From positions 4,576,001 to 4,640,000 of the forward strand of contig NC_092561.1 of NCBI RefSeq assembly GCF_037975245.1: DNA of 64,000 nt. Direction: 5' to 3'. A program made the position numbers and the translations under genes. Within the stretch, counting starts at the first letter, position 1, and every line of letters starts with the position of its first letter. This document shows, in pieces, positions 43,321 through 55,262 of the stretch. The notes beneath the pieces are model-generated. The model did not search any database and had not been told where the DNA came from. It saw nothing but the letters and a program-made list of their open reading frames with translations. The stretch is from Apostichopus japonicus. Its lineage: Eukaryota > Echinodermata > Holothuroidea > Aspidochirotida > Stichopodidae.

Positions 43321-46300
43321 TATACACATATGAAGTGCCATATGTGACAATATTATATACCATATATATTGATTATAACGAGGAATATATGTTGGTTATG
43401 CAGTAATATATATGACTTATGTTTGTTCTTCATATATATACGTTATGCATAACCTATATATATCCCATATCATATATATATCGCATAACATATATATATT
43501 GTTCGTTATAACCTTTATATATTATATACTATTTTGTCATGTTCGGCGCGGTAATATATATAGATTATAAAAGTGTGAGTGACACGCGCGAGTGGGAGGA
43601 GCTTAATTTCTTTGATTATTTGAACATTCGCGCAACAGACATGTACGTTTATGGCGAATGTACAAAGTGTAGTGTAGAATATAGCTACATTGATTATAGA
43701 GCAGTCTACGTACGTGAAGGCCAGGCTGCGTCTGTCTAGCCGCATAAAGCCTATAGGTACATGTCAAATGTGTTAAACAAGTGATGGAACTTCAACAAAA
43801 TAGTTATTTAGACGCGTTAGCTAGCCTAGGCTTATAGGGCTAGGCCTAGCCTAGGGGCCCCTAAGACAAGTTAGTACTAACACTGCAGTTGGGCTAACTC
43901 TCCAGTACAGTTATGCAATTTGTTAGGCAAAGCCTACTTGTTATAGTGTTTGTTGGACGCTCTCGATCTCCCACCACTCTCATTACTTGTCTTGCGACCA
44001 CTGATCTGTACACTTACTGGATTGGAGCAACAGGCCTACTCTGTGAAGTTACCGGAAGTTACTGTCCGCCATTGTTGTTCACCCAAGAAGAGCGATACGG
44101 TTCACTGATTTTGTATGCTAGCGATATTTGAACGTTGATTCAATGGCTGTTTTCTTGTAGACAGAAAGTATCCAAAGACAAGAGAAGCGGCGCTGATATT
44201 AGGTGTGTGTCACTGAGGTGGGGGAGGGGGAGGTGGTCGGGAGACGTGCCCCCGTACTCAATAATAGATTGATTTTTTATTGTGGTCAATTGACTAAGTA
44301 AAATGAGGGTTGCAAAAGCAGATCAATGTGGACAACTCAAAAGCCTTTCCGATTATATTCTTGGTCGAAAGCAGCATTGAGGGGTTGGTGTGGCGGAGGG
44401 GGGGAGGGGAGGGGGACTCAAAAATTCGAAGTTTTTCAAACAGTTGTAGTCTAAGAGCAATCTCGTGAGTCATAAACTGTGGTATTTCATGTTTATGCTA
44501 TAATGCTATTGTTTTTACTGGTTGGGTGCTTGCAGTTTCAGCTTTACCCTTAAATGATTACAGAGTACCGACAAGGTAAACTATGAAAGCACATTATGGA
44601 AACAAATATCCTTTTCTTTAAATTTATTCATTTTAAGTGACACAGTTGTAATAGTATTGATTGTAGTGACTTGTTAGCACTTAAAAGTCCAACAAGAACT
44701 TCATTTCCAGAAAATTTAAAATCATTACACTCGGGACCCTGGAAGTCATGTTAAAATTTATTAAAAAATATATAAGTAAATCAGCAAGAACTTCACATAT
44801 AAAAGACTATTATAAAAAATATTGTTTAAGAAAGTATAATGGCAAGAACTTCACATTTCATAATCTGAAAACATAACAGTGTGGGCAGAGGAAGTCAGTG
44901 CAATGCTTCTGGTGGTTAAAATGTCATGAAACTTTCCAAAAAGACTATAAAGGTATAAAAAAGTAAACAATACATAGGGTGGCACCTGCAAGTCCATAAA
45001 ATGCTTCTAGTGCTTGAAAATTATCATTTAACTTAAACAAAAACAAATTCCGGCAAGAACTTCAACACCAAACAATATGAACTTACGAGATGTTTTGCCA
45101 CTAGAGGTCAGAGAAATGTTTACATTGTTTAAAAACATAATGAAACTTATACTTCTTCTTCATTAACTGTATGATTGGATGGCAGAAATGTGATAATTAT
45201 GATGGCAACAGAACCTAAAAAGTACTGACAAAATCTTTGCTATAAGTTCTATCATTTTTAAACTTGGAATGTTCAGCCACATCAGTCCCTCCCCCCCCCC
45301 TTCCCCCATGTGTGATTACTGTCATGTCTTTCTGCTAATATAGCTCTCATGAAACTTTCTCTATGGTCTCTTATGCCCTTGAACATGTCTTTTGACATAA
45401 AAAGAATGAAAAGATAAATAGTTTAAACACAATATGCATGAAAATATATGTGATGTCGGGTATTTTGCGCTTTAGCTTTTTGGAGACTCCATTATAGCAT
45501 ATGTATGATCTCCGGGTGTACTCCAGGTTCACTGCACTCCGCATTTGGTAATTCATGTTTTGTACATGGGATTGGGCTGGATCGTCTTGCAGATGGTGGC
45601 TTATGAGTTGGAGTAATCTGCAAATTACATAAACAAAACATTGAAATTTATAATCTAAATATAAAATTAATCTGTAGAAACGAAATAATTCCACCTGTAG
45701 TCAGCAAAACAATTGAATTGTAACCTGTCCTTGGTAATTCTCATTCATAAAAGGTGAGGCTTCAAATTTCCAAATAAGTCAAGCTTAGCCTTGTGCCTTG
45801 AGTTAGGCAACAACTCTCTGTTTTCAAAACTGAGTTAGGTGGTAAGCCTAATGTATACCCTTTCAATTTTTAAGCTACACATAATTCCTCATGTATTCAG
45901 TACGTCACGCAGTGTACTGAAAACTGTACTTTGATGCAAGTAGACCTAAATATGAAGAAAAGCTAACGTTACTTATCATGTAACTTATTTCTTTCGCGAA
46001 ACACGTCCATATTCTCGCCACGGCATACAACGTAGTACAAAAGACTAACTAGAATTCATCCCAAGTAATCGGCATAGCCTACCTGTGAAATGTTAACCCC
46101 TTTTTCGTTTTCACGAACATCCCGGTTTGTGCATCCATAGGCTGAACAGGCATTTTTTCAAAACATCAGATATTAAACGAGTGAGGTAAAGTTATTTCTT
46201 TAGGATAATGCGAAGTGCTGACTGCCGACTCCGTACCTAGCTAGTAACAGAACAAGAGATGTTTGGCGTCTTTTTGGGTAATTCAAGATGGCCGCTTCAC

Positions 46301-46905
46301 AGGGAATAGACCAACTAGCGTTCAGAAGCGGCGAGCCTCCAATCCATTTAGTGTACAGATCAGTGCTTGCGACAGGCTCAGCAAGCCTATTTACTAGGGA
46401 AGAAAACTCGCTTTCCGTAAAGTTATTCGACATGTTGAAAGGTTCGATAGTATATTGCAGACTGATATAACGTAGCTTATGCCCTATTCTTCTATTGCAG
46501 TACAGTGTAGGTATATACTGAAGCACTAGTATAGTACTATACAACAAGTCCTTTTGCCCGCGCTCCGTCGAAAAAGTTTATCAACAATACCGATCGTACA
46601 CATGCATGGTACTCGCGAACGCGATTTGCATAACGGCTCCTCCCACTCGCGTGCCACTCACACTTTTATAATCTATATATATTACCGCGCCGAACATGAC
46701 AAAATAGTATATAATATATAAAGGTTATAACGAACAATATATATATGTTATGCGATATATATATGATATGCGATATATATAGGTTATGCATAACGTATAT
46801 ATGTGAAGAACAAACATAAGTCATATATATTACTGCATAACCAACATATATTAATCGTTATAATGAATATATATGGTATATAATATTGTCACATATGGCA
46901 CTTCA
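43321..46905. mobile_element. 3.6-kb element with ~280-bp AT-rich terminal inverted repeats
   Basis: The left arm (about 43330-43605) and right arm (about 46631-46905) are inverted copies with few differences. They share TGAAGTGCCATATGTGAC, ACTTATGTTTGTTCTTCA, GTTATGCATAACCTATATAT and TCATGTTCGGCGCGGTAATA. The 9-mer TATACACAG flanks both sides (43312-43320, 46906-46914), a possible target-site duplication. A second, more diverged inverted pair lies further in (about 43900-44110 against 46260-46480, sharing CACTGATCTGTACACT). The middle (44600-45200) has scattered GCAAGAACTTCACAT-like words. No transposase frame is recognised. Mutator-like or foldback type is possible. Confidence 0.68.
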
Positions 46906-46914
46906 TATACACAG

Positions 46915-47150
46915 TTCAAAATCCTCCTCTGAATTCAGAAATGTACATGCAATAGTACGTGTGAGTACATGCGTGCCAACGCGCTATGAGACGGATGTGG
47001 TTGACCGAATGATAACAAATCTTTGCAGACAAATAAAAAAAAAGTCTACATGACCCCCTCAGAAAAAGGTGGTTTATTGATGCAGGCTGTTTGCTGTAGA
47101 AAAAAAAAGATCTAGTGTATTCCTATCTCAAGTTATGATTTTCCACAAAA
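46915..47150. other. No gene seen
   Basis: Short AT-rich stretch between the long-TIR element and the LINE relic; nothing supported. Confidence 0.4.
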
Positions 47151-49150
47151 ACGTTGTTCGGCAGCATGCATATTTACATTGTTGGTAAAGTGTGGTGAAA
47201 CAACATTTCTCAGAGTATAGAATTCCAACACGTAATAGCACGATAACGTAAACTATGTTTTGTAATGTTAGTCCTATGACGTGGGTAGGGCATGTTGTCG
47301 GCCTGTCTCGTATTGTGTGTGTAATTCTTTGTAGCAAGTAAAAAAAAATTCTTGAAGACAGGAGGATTAAGGTTATTTATAGAACGTTAAGCAAAGGTGG
47401 CTATATGAACATTGATTAACATCAGGAAGTTTGAGAATATTGACTCGGAAGCGAATAGCTTGTTAGTGTGATCTTTGCTCTTTTCTTGAGAGTGGAAAGT
47501 TTGCTATAATATTGTAATACGCTGTACAAGATCAAACAGTCATGCAAAAACTCAAGTGAGGTTTAATAATAGTAAAGTACAATGAACGAAGACTATTCGT
47601 AGGTAGTGAATGCTTCAGTTAAGAAATAATTCCAACACCTCTAGCAATATTCGTTCATCATTCCATGTCAGAACAGAGTCAAGGATAACTCCTAGAAAAA
47701 CGTGTATAATTTACCTTATTTAAACAATTTCCATCCATTTTAATGTCAATGACACTTTTAGCTGACATTATTATGAAAAACTATGTAAATTGTCCTGCTC
47801 ACATTAAGAGATACCGTAGTTTATTAGCAGAAAACCATGAGTAAAATTGACAAAGTTCATGACAAATTGTTGCGTTCATGGTAATAGGATTGCGGCCAGT
47901 AAAGAAAATATTAGTATCGTCCGCAAAACAAAATGGTGGAGCAATTCTCTGAAAGAAGGTAAATGTCATTAACATAAATAATCAATAGCAGAGGTCCTAA
48001 AATAGAACCTTGTGGGACACCACATACAATATTCAATGGATTTGAATCGACATCATTGAATGATGTAAATTGCATTCTATTAGAAATATAACTCACAATC
48101 CAATTAAGTGCGATACCTCTGATATACCATAATGATATAGTTTCATAAATGTAATCTGGTGATCGATGGTGCAGTCAAACGCCTTAGACAAATCCAAGAA
48201 AACGCCCACTGAGATCAGTTTCTTGTCCAATGCGTCACACAACCTATCCAAAGCGTTTGTTAAGACAAGTTCAGTTGAGTGTTCTGGATTGAAGCCGTAT
48301 CGAACTTTAAACAAAATATTGTGTTTAAGCAATGAACTTATAAAAACGGTTATAAACTATTATCTCGAATACCATGGAAACCCCGATAAAGACAGAGACT
48401 GTCCGATAAGTTTTCACAAACCTTAGGATAACCTATTGTATAAATTGGAATGACTTTGGCAATCGGGGACAAAACAAGCTAGTAAGCACACAAATGTATA
48501 ATATGAGTCAAAGCCTTAACGATGTTAATGAATGACTTTTCATAATACAGAAGGCGTTATATTGTCAAAACCAGCAGATTTATATGGTTTTAAGCAGGAT
48601 AGAGCAACCTTATATATTCGTCCATCGGTGACCACAAAGAGTTGAATTATTAGCATTCTCCATATACATATTTGCAGTTATATTGCTGTGAATGTTTGAA
48701 GCCAGCGGTGGCCCAGATTAACGGAAACACCAGTAAATGCATTTAGCAATATTATTCGGATCGTTAATTATAGATTGCCATTAAATTTCACTGCATCAGG
48801 TTCCCTGGTCTTCGTATTTTTGCATGCATAATACAAATTACTACTTGGACAAGTATACGCTTTATGTCATTCTTATAGTTAAAGAACTTCAGCTTCAGTC
48901 TCTGAGAAATACGAATAACATGGTTCAATGTTTTGCGATACCTATACAATAATGAACAGAATTGCTCTGTGTAGGACTCTTTTAAAACATTACGATATAG
49001 TTTGTTGTTACATTTAATGGACTTCAGAGTATATAACTCGGTATCCACGGGTGGCGTTTTCTTACGGCGCGTAGAGTTACTCATATATATGAATGGAAAA
49101 TAATCTTCAAAACTCTTTCGGGAAACTGAAGTAAAATGATTGTACAACAA
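47150..49150 (-). pseudogene. Decayed LINE reverse transcriptase
   Basis: Read on the minus strand from high to low coordinates. First is a linker region typical of LINE ORF2 between endonuclease and RT (NDIKRIL, about 48840). Next are RT motifs RYGFNPEHSTELVL and GVFLDLSKAFD (48180-48330). NRMQFTSFNDVDSNPLNIV and GVPQGSILGPLL follow (about 47950-48080), then LGVILDSVLTWNDER (about 47670) and the tail YTHNTRQADNMPYPRHRTN (about 47270). The FADD catalytic motif is lost (LFCGRY), and stops and frameshifts are present, so it is inactive. It resembles CR1/Jockey-group elements. Confidence 0.85.
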
Positions 49151-49229
49151 GGTTTACATCCCGAATTGAATAAATATAATTCCGATCGAAATAATGCATG
49201 GTGGTAATGTACGTTGATTCTAAACTGGT

Positions 49230-50305
49230 ATGAGTTCCACGAAATGTGGTAAAATGTCATCATTAAAGGAGTCTAGTGTCAGAATCATTGATAATTCGTA
49301 CGATTCAAAGGATGTTCTTGATGCTATCATATCTGATATTGGATTGAATAATGTTATGGGATGTGTCAAATCATCAGGGAGTTGGATTGTCACATTGAAG
49401 AATAGAAATGACTCTGATTTGATACAAACTATACGGGTGTGATTATTAAAGGAGACCAGTGTAATGTATCAGGAGTGTCAAGATCGCTATTAACTGTAAA
49501 TATATTGCAGTTACTTCTTTCATGGACGATAAAGAAAAATTGGAAAAATATGGATGTACCATGAAGGGATCATGGCATCGGAAGACATATCCAGAATACC
49601 CGAACATTGAAAATGGTATACGATATGTTCGTCTGGAGCTCCCATCGTCAGTCCAAAGCCTACCTTATGCCATTATCATCAACAAAGTTCATATGAGACT
49701 GAAGCATAATGGACAGTCTAAAGTTTGCAATTTGTGCCTTGGTAATGACCATATCATGCGTAATTGTCCTAAATATAAGTTCATGCAAAATTTGCAACAC
49801 ACAAGGACACACGGAATCCCACTGCCCAAACGTAGAAAGCTTTAATTGCCACAAACTGGGACAAAAAAAAAAGCTATAGTTGCCCTCAAAATAACGAGAT
49901 TGCACAGGATGAGAACAATGATATAAACCCAAGTAACACAGATGACGAAGAGGAAATTAGCTCAAGCGAATCATCCTCGCGACCACCAGATACATAAAGG
50001 AGCCAATGGAATCCGTAAAAGAACCAGCACCAGAAAAGGAGCATACAGGGATAGCAGAATATAAAGCGACTGAACTGGGACGAAAGGCACCAACGGTATT
50101 CATGGCTACGAGAAGTAGTATCACTCAATCTCCTAATCCTAAGCCTCTAAAGAGACAAGATTTATGTGGTGGAGAATTTCAAATCGTACGATACAAGAAA
50201 AGGACGAACTCATCGAATCAAATTAAACTTACAAGGAACGTTAATAAACTGAAGAACCCGAACGAAATTATGAAAAATCAAAGACGGCGATCACGAAACC
50301 AGTAA
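49230..50305 (+). pseudogene. LINE ORF1-like zinc-knuckle protein, frameshifted
   Basis: An N-terminal piece (49230-49442) and a second frame (49522-49845) hold LPYAIIINKVHMRLKHNGQ followed by a CCHC knuckle CNLCLGNDHIMRNC. After a frame shift near 49775 a second knuckle reads CKICNTQGHTESHC. An acidic stretch and a basic tail (RTNSSNQIK...) follow in other frames. This is the layout of ORF1 proteins of Jockey/Tx1-like LINEs and of related ZCCHC-type genes. Stops break it into at least three frames. It is head-to-head with the RT relic on the minus strand, so the two are not one element in simple order. Confidence 0.72.
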
Positions 50306-51232
50306 CAATAAAGAAATTGCAACGGCTTAAACGATTTCTTCATCAACCTTAGACCCTCACTTGCCAGCAAAATTAATCAAACTGCAAAATCAAACATCCC
50401 CATATATAGCAATGAAGAAGAAATTACTCTGTGCCTTCACTTCAAAACAAACACCCGAGGCTTACGGCTACGGGACACGAATGATATGTGTTTCACAAGC
50501 CTCTCTAGCCACACTCAGCTCTCCCATCCACCCCAACCTCCCCCTCGCCCTCTTCCTACTCCTTTGGTATATCGAAGAAATGTTTTCTAGATTTAGTCAC
50601 CACCTTTTGTTGCCACTTGCCTCTATCCTGACAGGCTCGATTATATACAGACGCCATCAAATCGATCGCATTAAAGAAAACACGAACAGTGATAGTACAT
50701 CACTCTTTATTATTTTAGTACCAATATTTCACCATCTAAAAAGTTAATTCGTCCAAAGGCAATTCAAACTTAAGGATACCAGGAACGTCGATCCATTTCA
50801 GGTTTGGAGGGGCAAAAGAACTAATACAAGCCCTAAGTGAATTTTAAATGCACTTGACCAGAAGTGCATGTATACACATATTAGCTGTAAGATATGTAAC
50901 AACGTTATTCCCCTTCAAGAACACCTCTGACTAGTTTGGTATCTACCCAAGAAAGGTTTACCTTTGTAGATGCTACTGTGGCCCAGATGGAACGCAGATA
51001 TAAGAATTTGCGAAAAATATGCGATTAATAATATGTAGACATAACATGAAGCTTGCATATTTTTGTGCTTGTTCACTTTTCATTTTCAAAATCGGTACTA
51101 CTATTCTTCTCCTTTGAATCTTCACTGTATTACCCCATGATATGACTCTATCCATAATAAAGTTAGGAAAATTAAGTGACATGCATCCACCCAAGATAGT
51201 TTAGGTATTATGAATACAAATGAAAGAATGCT
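50306..51232. other. No gene seen; 3' flank of channel gene 1
   Basis: Contains only unsupported open frames. The part just below 51233 would be the 3' untranslated region of the minus-strand channel gene. Confidence 0.45.
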
Positions 51233-52289
51233 TCAGTGGTTTTCTGAGCGGTATTCGTGAGGATCATGTGTGGCAAAACGAAAGATTAGGATAAAATACA
51301 CCAGCCCCGTCATCATCACCATGAGGTAAGACATCAACTTGTCAAGCAGGTTTGCTGTTTCCTGCCAAAGTCTCTCATCTTTTGGATCGAAAGAAAAATT
51401 GTCATTCTTCAGTTTGATTTTGGTCGAGTTCAACTGGCCACAGTGCCCACAAAAAATCAGTTTAATTCGATCTTTAATTTTCATGGGCGGATGCGATTCT
51501 TCGGTTCCATCGATAGGTAAAGGCTCCTGAGTTGCTTTGTATATTTTAACACCGTCACTGGTCCAACGTTCTACCGTGTCTGTTAACCCCCCACCGTTAC
51601 CGATTCCCTCTGTAGATGATCTCTCCTCTTCCTCCTCTCTCGATTCATCTTCTTCTCCCTCTCGCATAATATCCTCTAACACCTGACGTGACCGAGCGAT
51701 ATCCATGTATCGCCTAGTGTTGGCTTCCTCTCGACCAAATGGTAGGTTATAGTAAAGCGACTTAAAGGACGTGAGTAGTATGTACAACCTTCTCGGGTAA
51801 TGTTTCTTCTCGAAATAAACTACGATAACTAAGACGGTCCAAACAATAGCAACACTCCCGAATACTATCATCCAGAAAACATGCATACCTGTCAAATTTA
51901 AAATAAAGAAACATTTCGTTCTTAGAGAAGATGTTACATCATGAAAATAAATCGTAAACTTAAATGTCGTCGGGCGGGCGGTAGGAGTAGTCGCTGCGAC
52001 AGAACTGAACCACATGCTAAAAGAACACTGTATAAGGTTCACATTATCTTACATTTAATGCAGAAAGGTAGTATGGCAGAAAGAAAATTTAACTTTTGGC
52101 GAGAATCCAAATATTAAAAACATTTATAATATTCATCGCCGAAGAAAAATAGGATTGAAGCCTACTGCGTGATCTCGGATGAGAAGTGCAGGAGTGAGAA
52201 AAGTGACAGTAATCGACCATGATTTATGCAGTATGCAGTATGCAGAATGCAGTATGCAGTTTGCGGTTTGCAGTATGCAGTATGCAGTT

Positions 52290-52323
<34 letters not shown>

Positions 52324-52348
52324 TTGCAGTATGCAGTATGCAGTATGT

Positions 52349-52379
<31 letters not shown>

Positions 52380-52429
52380 TTGCAGTATGCAGTATGCAGT
52401 TTGCAGTATGCAGTTTGCAGTTTGCAGTT

Positions 52430-52463
<34 letters not shown>

Positions 52464-52485
52464 TTGCAGTGTACAGTGTGCAGTG

Positions 52486-52524
<39 letters not shown>

Positions 52525-55213
52525 ATATGTAGTATGTAGTATGCAGTATGCAGTTTGCACTATGCACTATGCAGTATGCCGTATGCAGTGTGCAGTATGC
52601 AGTTTGCAGTATGTAGTATGCAGTAAACAGTTTGCAGTAGATGCTGCCAATTGCAAGCTTTTTTTCTCCCTCAATAATTCATCAGGTAAGCGTCACCAGC
52701 TAATTGAGTGTATAAGAGCGAGATGTACTCATTGGAAAAATAGTATTGTTTAGCTCTCTTTAGAATGTATGAAAGTTAATTAATTATAATAAACGAACAC
52801 CCTGCGTACAAAAGACATCAAGTGAAAATTAAAACTCACTGAAAAGTGGTGTATCGTCGCCTGATGGAGGTAACATAGTGGCCACAAGTTGTTGGAAAAG
52901 AACCAATGTCAAAACATTCGTCATAACAAAGGATATCTTCTCGCCCGCTTCAGTTGGTAGCACAAATACAAGGAGATTCATCAATGATAGTACAACACAT
53001 GGCATCAGAATATTAGTCGCATAGAAGGATGCCTGAGTTCGCTCAAACTCACATACGAAACGTATGGAAGGCCATAATGGACAATAATTAGGGTCGCATC
53101 CTTTTGTATGGTTGATGTGTTCTACAGTTAATCCAGTTATAGTCCACGCACCGTTTTTTACAAACTGATCTAACTGCTCCTCAATGGTTAACTCGTGTAC
53201 GTAGAAAAAATCAATCTGTGAAGAAAAGAGAACCACAGCATAAAGTTATTTCATGTTATTTGCTATCAGAGACATTTACTCTGGTCTTACCTTATATCTA
53301 ATATGGTTCCTTGTCCCTTCGAGGCTCTGGGTGCCATGGTTCGCCACTTCGTTCTATCCTCCGCTGTTCGTGCCAGATCGTGTAGGCTTTTTGCTGTCCA
53401 ATTCCGGATGTCTGCCAACCACGTGTTCCTTGGTCTTCCTCTTTTCCTTTTGCTCCCCACCTTCCCTTCAAGGAGTTGTTTCTGAAGCCCATTCGATCGC
53501 AAGATGTGGCCCATATACTGCATCTTTCTGTTTTTCAGCTCTGGTATGATCGTTTATACTGTCGCACCCGAGTAGTTACTGGGGCGGATGTGCACATTCG
53601 CAAACTAATTAGACCCTGAAGTACCATTTAACTAAGATAATGTTGTCTGAAACTAGACTGTTCTTTTATTTAAGATGTACAATGGGATGCAAGACGACGA
53701 TGAGCTAAATCATGTCTATGTTTAATTAGTTAGTCTTTAAACTTACCAGAAACCTAACAATAAAAACGTTGCAACATCAAAATGATAACTTATTAAATTG
53801 ATTAAAACGTCACAAGAATAAAGAAGAAATACCTGTGAGAGGTCGTAATTCCAGGAGGTGAATGACAAATTACAATGCTGCATGTCAAAGGGAAAATATC
53901 GAATAAGGAGCTTGCAAAATGTTACTGTGACGACCATGTTGTACCAGATAATTTCTCCTTTATAGTTCACGCGTGCATATCCATTGTTGGTCTCTTCGAA
54001 TGTATCTCCAATACTGGAATAGACATCGATTATAATAACAGTGATTAAAGCATTGGCTACAGGTTCTAGGTCATCATACATGATATTTGGGGGTAAGTTG
54101 CTATGGAAATGTTTGCATGTAGATCCGTGAGACCAAAATTCAGCCACTTGATCAATAGATGCTATGTTTACATAGCATTACATTACTATGTTTACTCCCC
54201 ATATCAATCAATATCTACTAAATAAATCATCCCTTTCACACAATTATAATTCTTAAGATATTTCACTTATTATGAAAATTCTAGAACCATATATACAAAC
54301 GGATAACATGTTAAACAGTTGGTTAAATATTTTGAGGCATTTATAAAAGTACCTTATACCTGACTTTCTCTCCTTAATACATTTTGCTCACATCAAAGGT
54401 TATCACAGAATTGATCCAAGGGATGTTTCTGGAATTTATTGTATATACTTTTTACTTTTCTTAGTTACTTCTATTAGACGTTACCTTTCCAGCAGAATAA
54501 TATCGGGTGTCCAAATGTCTTCAACATCAACGACCAGTGAAAGAACTCCCTCATGATCCGATGGATCCCACGTCAACTTCTGATCCGTCCAGGCCTTGAC
54601 AAATAAAAGTCGTTCGTTTGTTCAAAGTTTATTAACGTATTGCATTGCTTGAAGGCAGAACCACTTCTTTACAGTCTAATTCCTTAAATGTTATTAGGTC
54701 AGCAACAATTTAGTATATCGAGGAACTGCTTTGCGACTAATTATATACCATTCAACTTTTTATAATATTGATACCAGGTATGAGAATGATAGAAAAACTG
54801 TTAGTTTGAATATATACATATCGGCAGTATTACACGTATTCTGGGCATCCAAAAAATGTTAAAATGTAGAAGAAACCTTTGTAAGTTTTGACAGTGCATG
54901 ATATTGCATTTATGTAGCATTAAACTGTTTTGCGTGTGTGTTAATCAGTTTGCAACCACCCCACTAACAAATTAAACTAAGGCATCATAATACCACATAA
55001 ACAATTTGCATTCCGTCCACGATTTCCTATTTCTATGAGGTCCACGCATCCTGATCATGTGAGTGTGCATGAAACCGTGTAAATATAAAATAATTAGTAT
55101 CGTATAATTCCGAAAATATATTTACAGAAATTATTACATCGATAAAAGCGATTGCTGACGCTAATGATGGCATGAGTTTACAAACATTCAAACTTCCTTG
55201 CAATTCAAATATT

Positions 55214-55262
<49 letters not shown>

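Noticed and set aside
43539-43739. Open frames at the inner border of the long-TIR element
   Set aside because: They run out of the inverted repeat arm and have no matching transposase motif.
50361-50747. 128-codon plus-strand frame after the ORF1 relic
   Set aside because: No domain pattern and unusual composition; most likely chance or LINE debris.
52133-52753. Long overlapping frames rich in Tyr-Ala-Val-Cys and Leu-His-Thr
   Set aside because: Produced by the heptamer array, which is stop-free in several frames on both strands.
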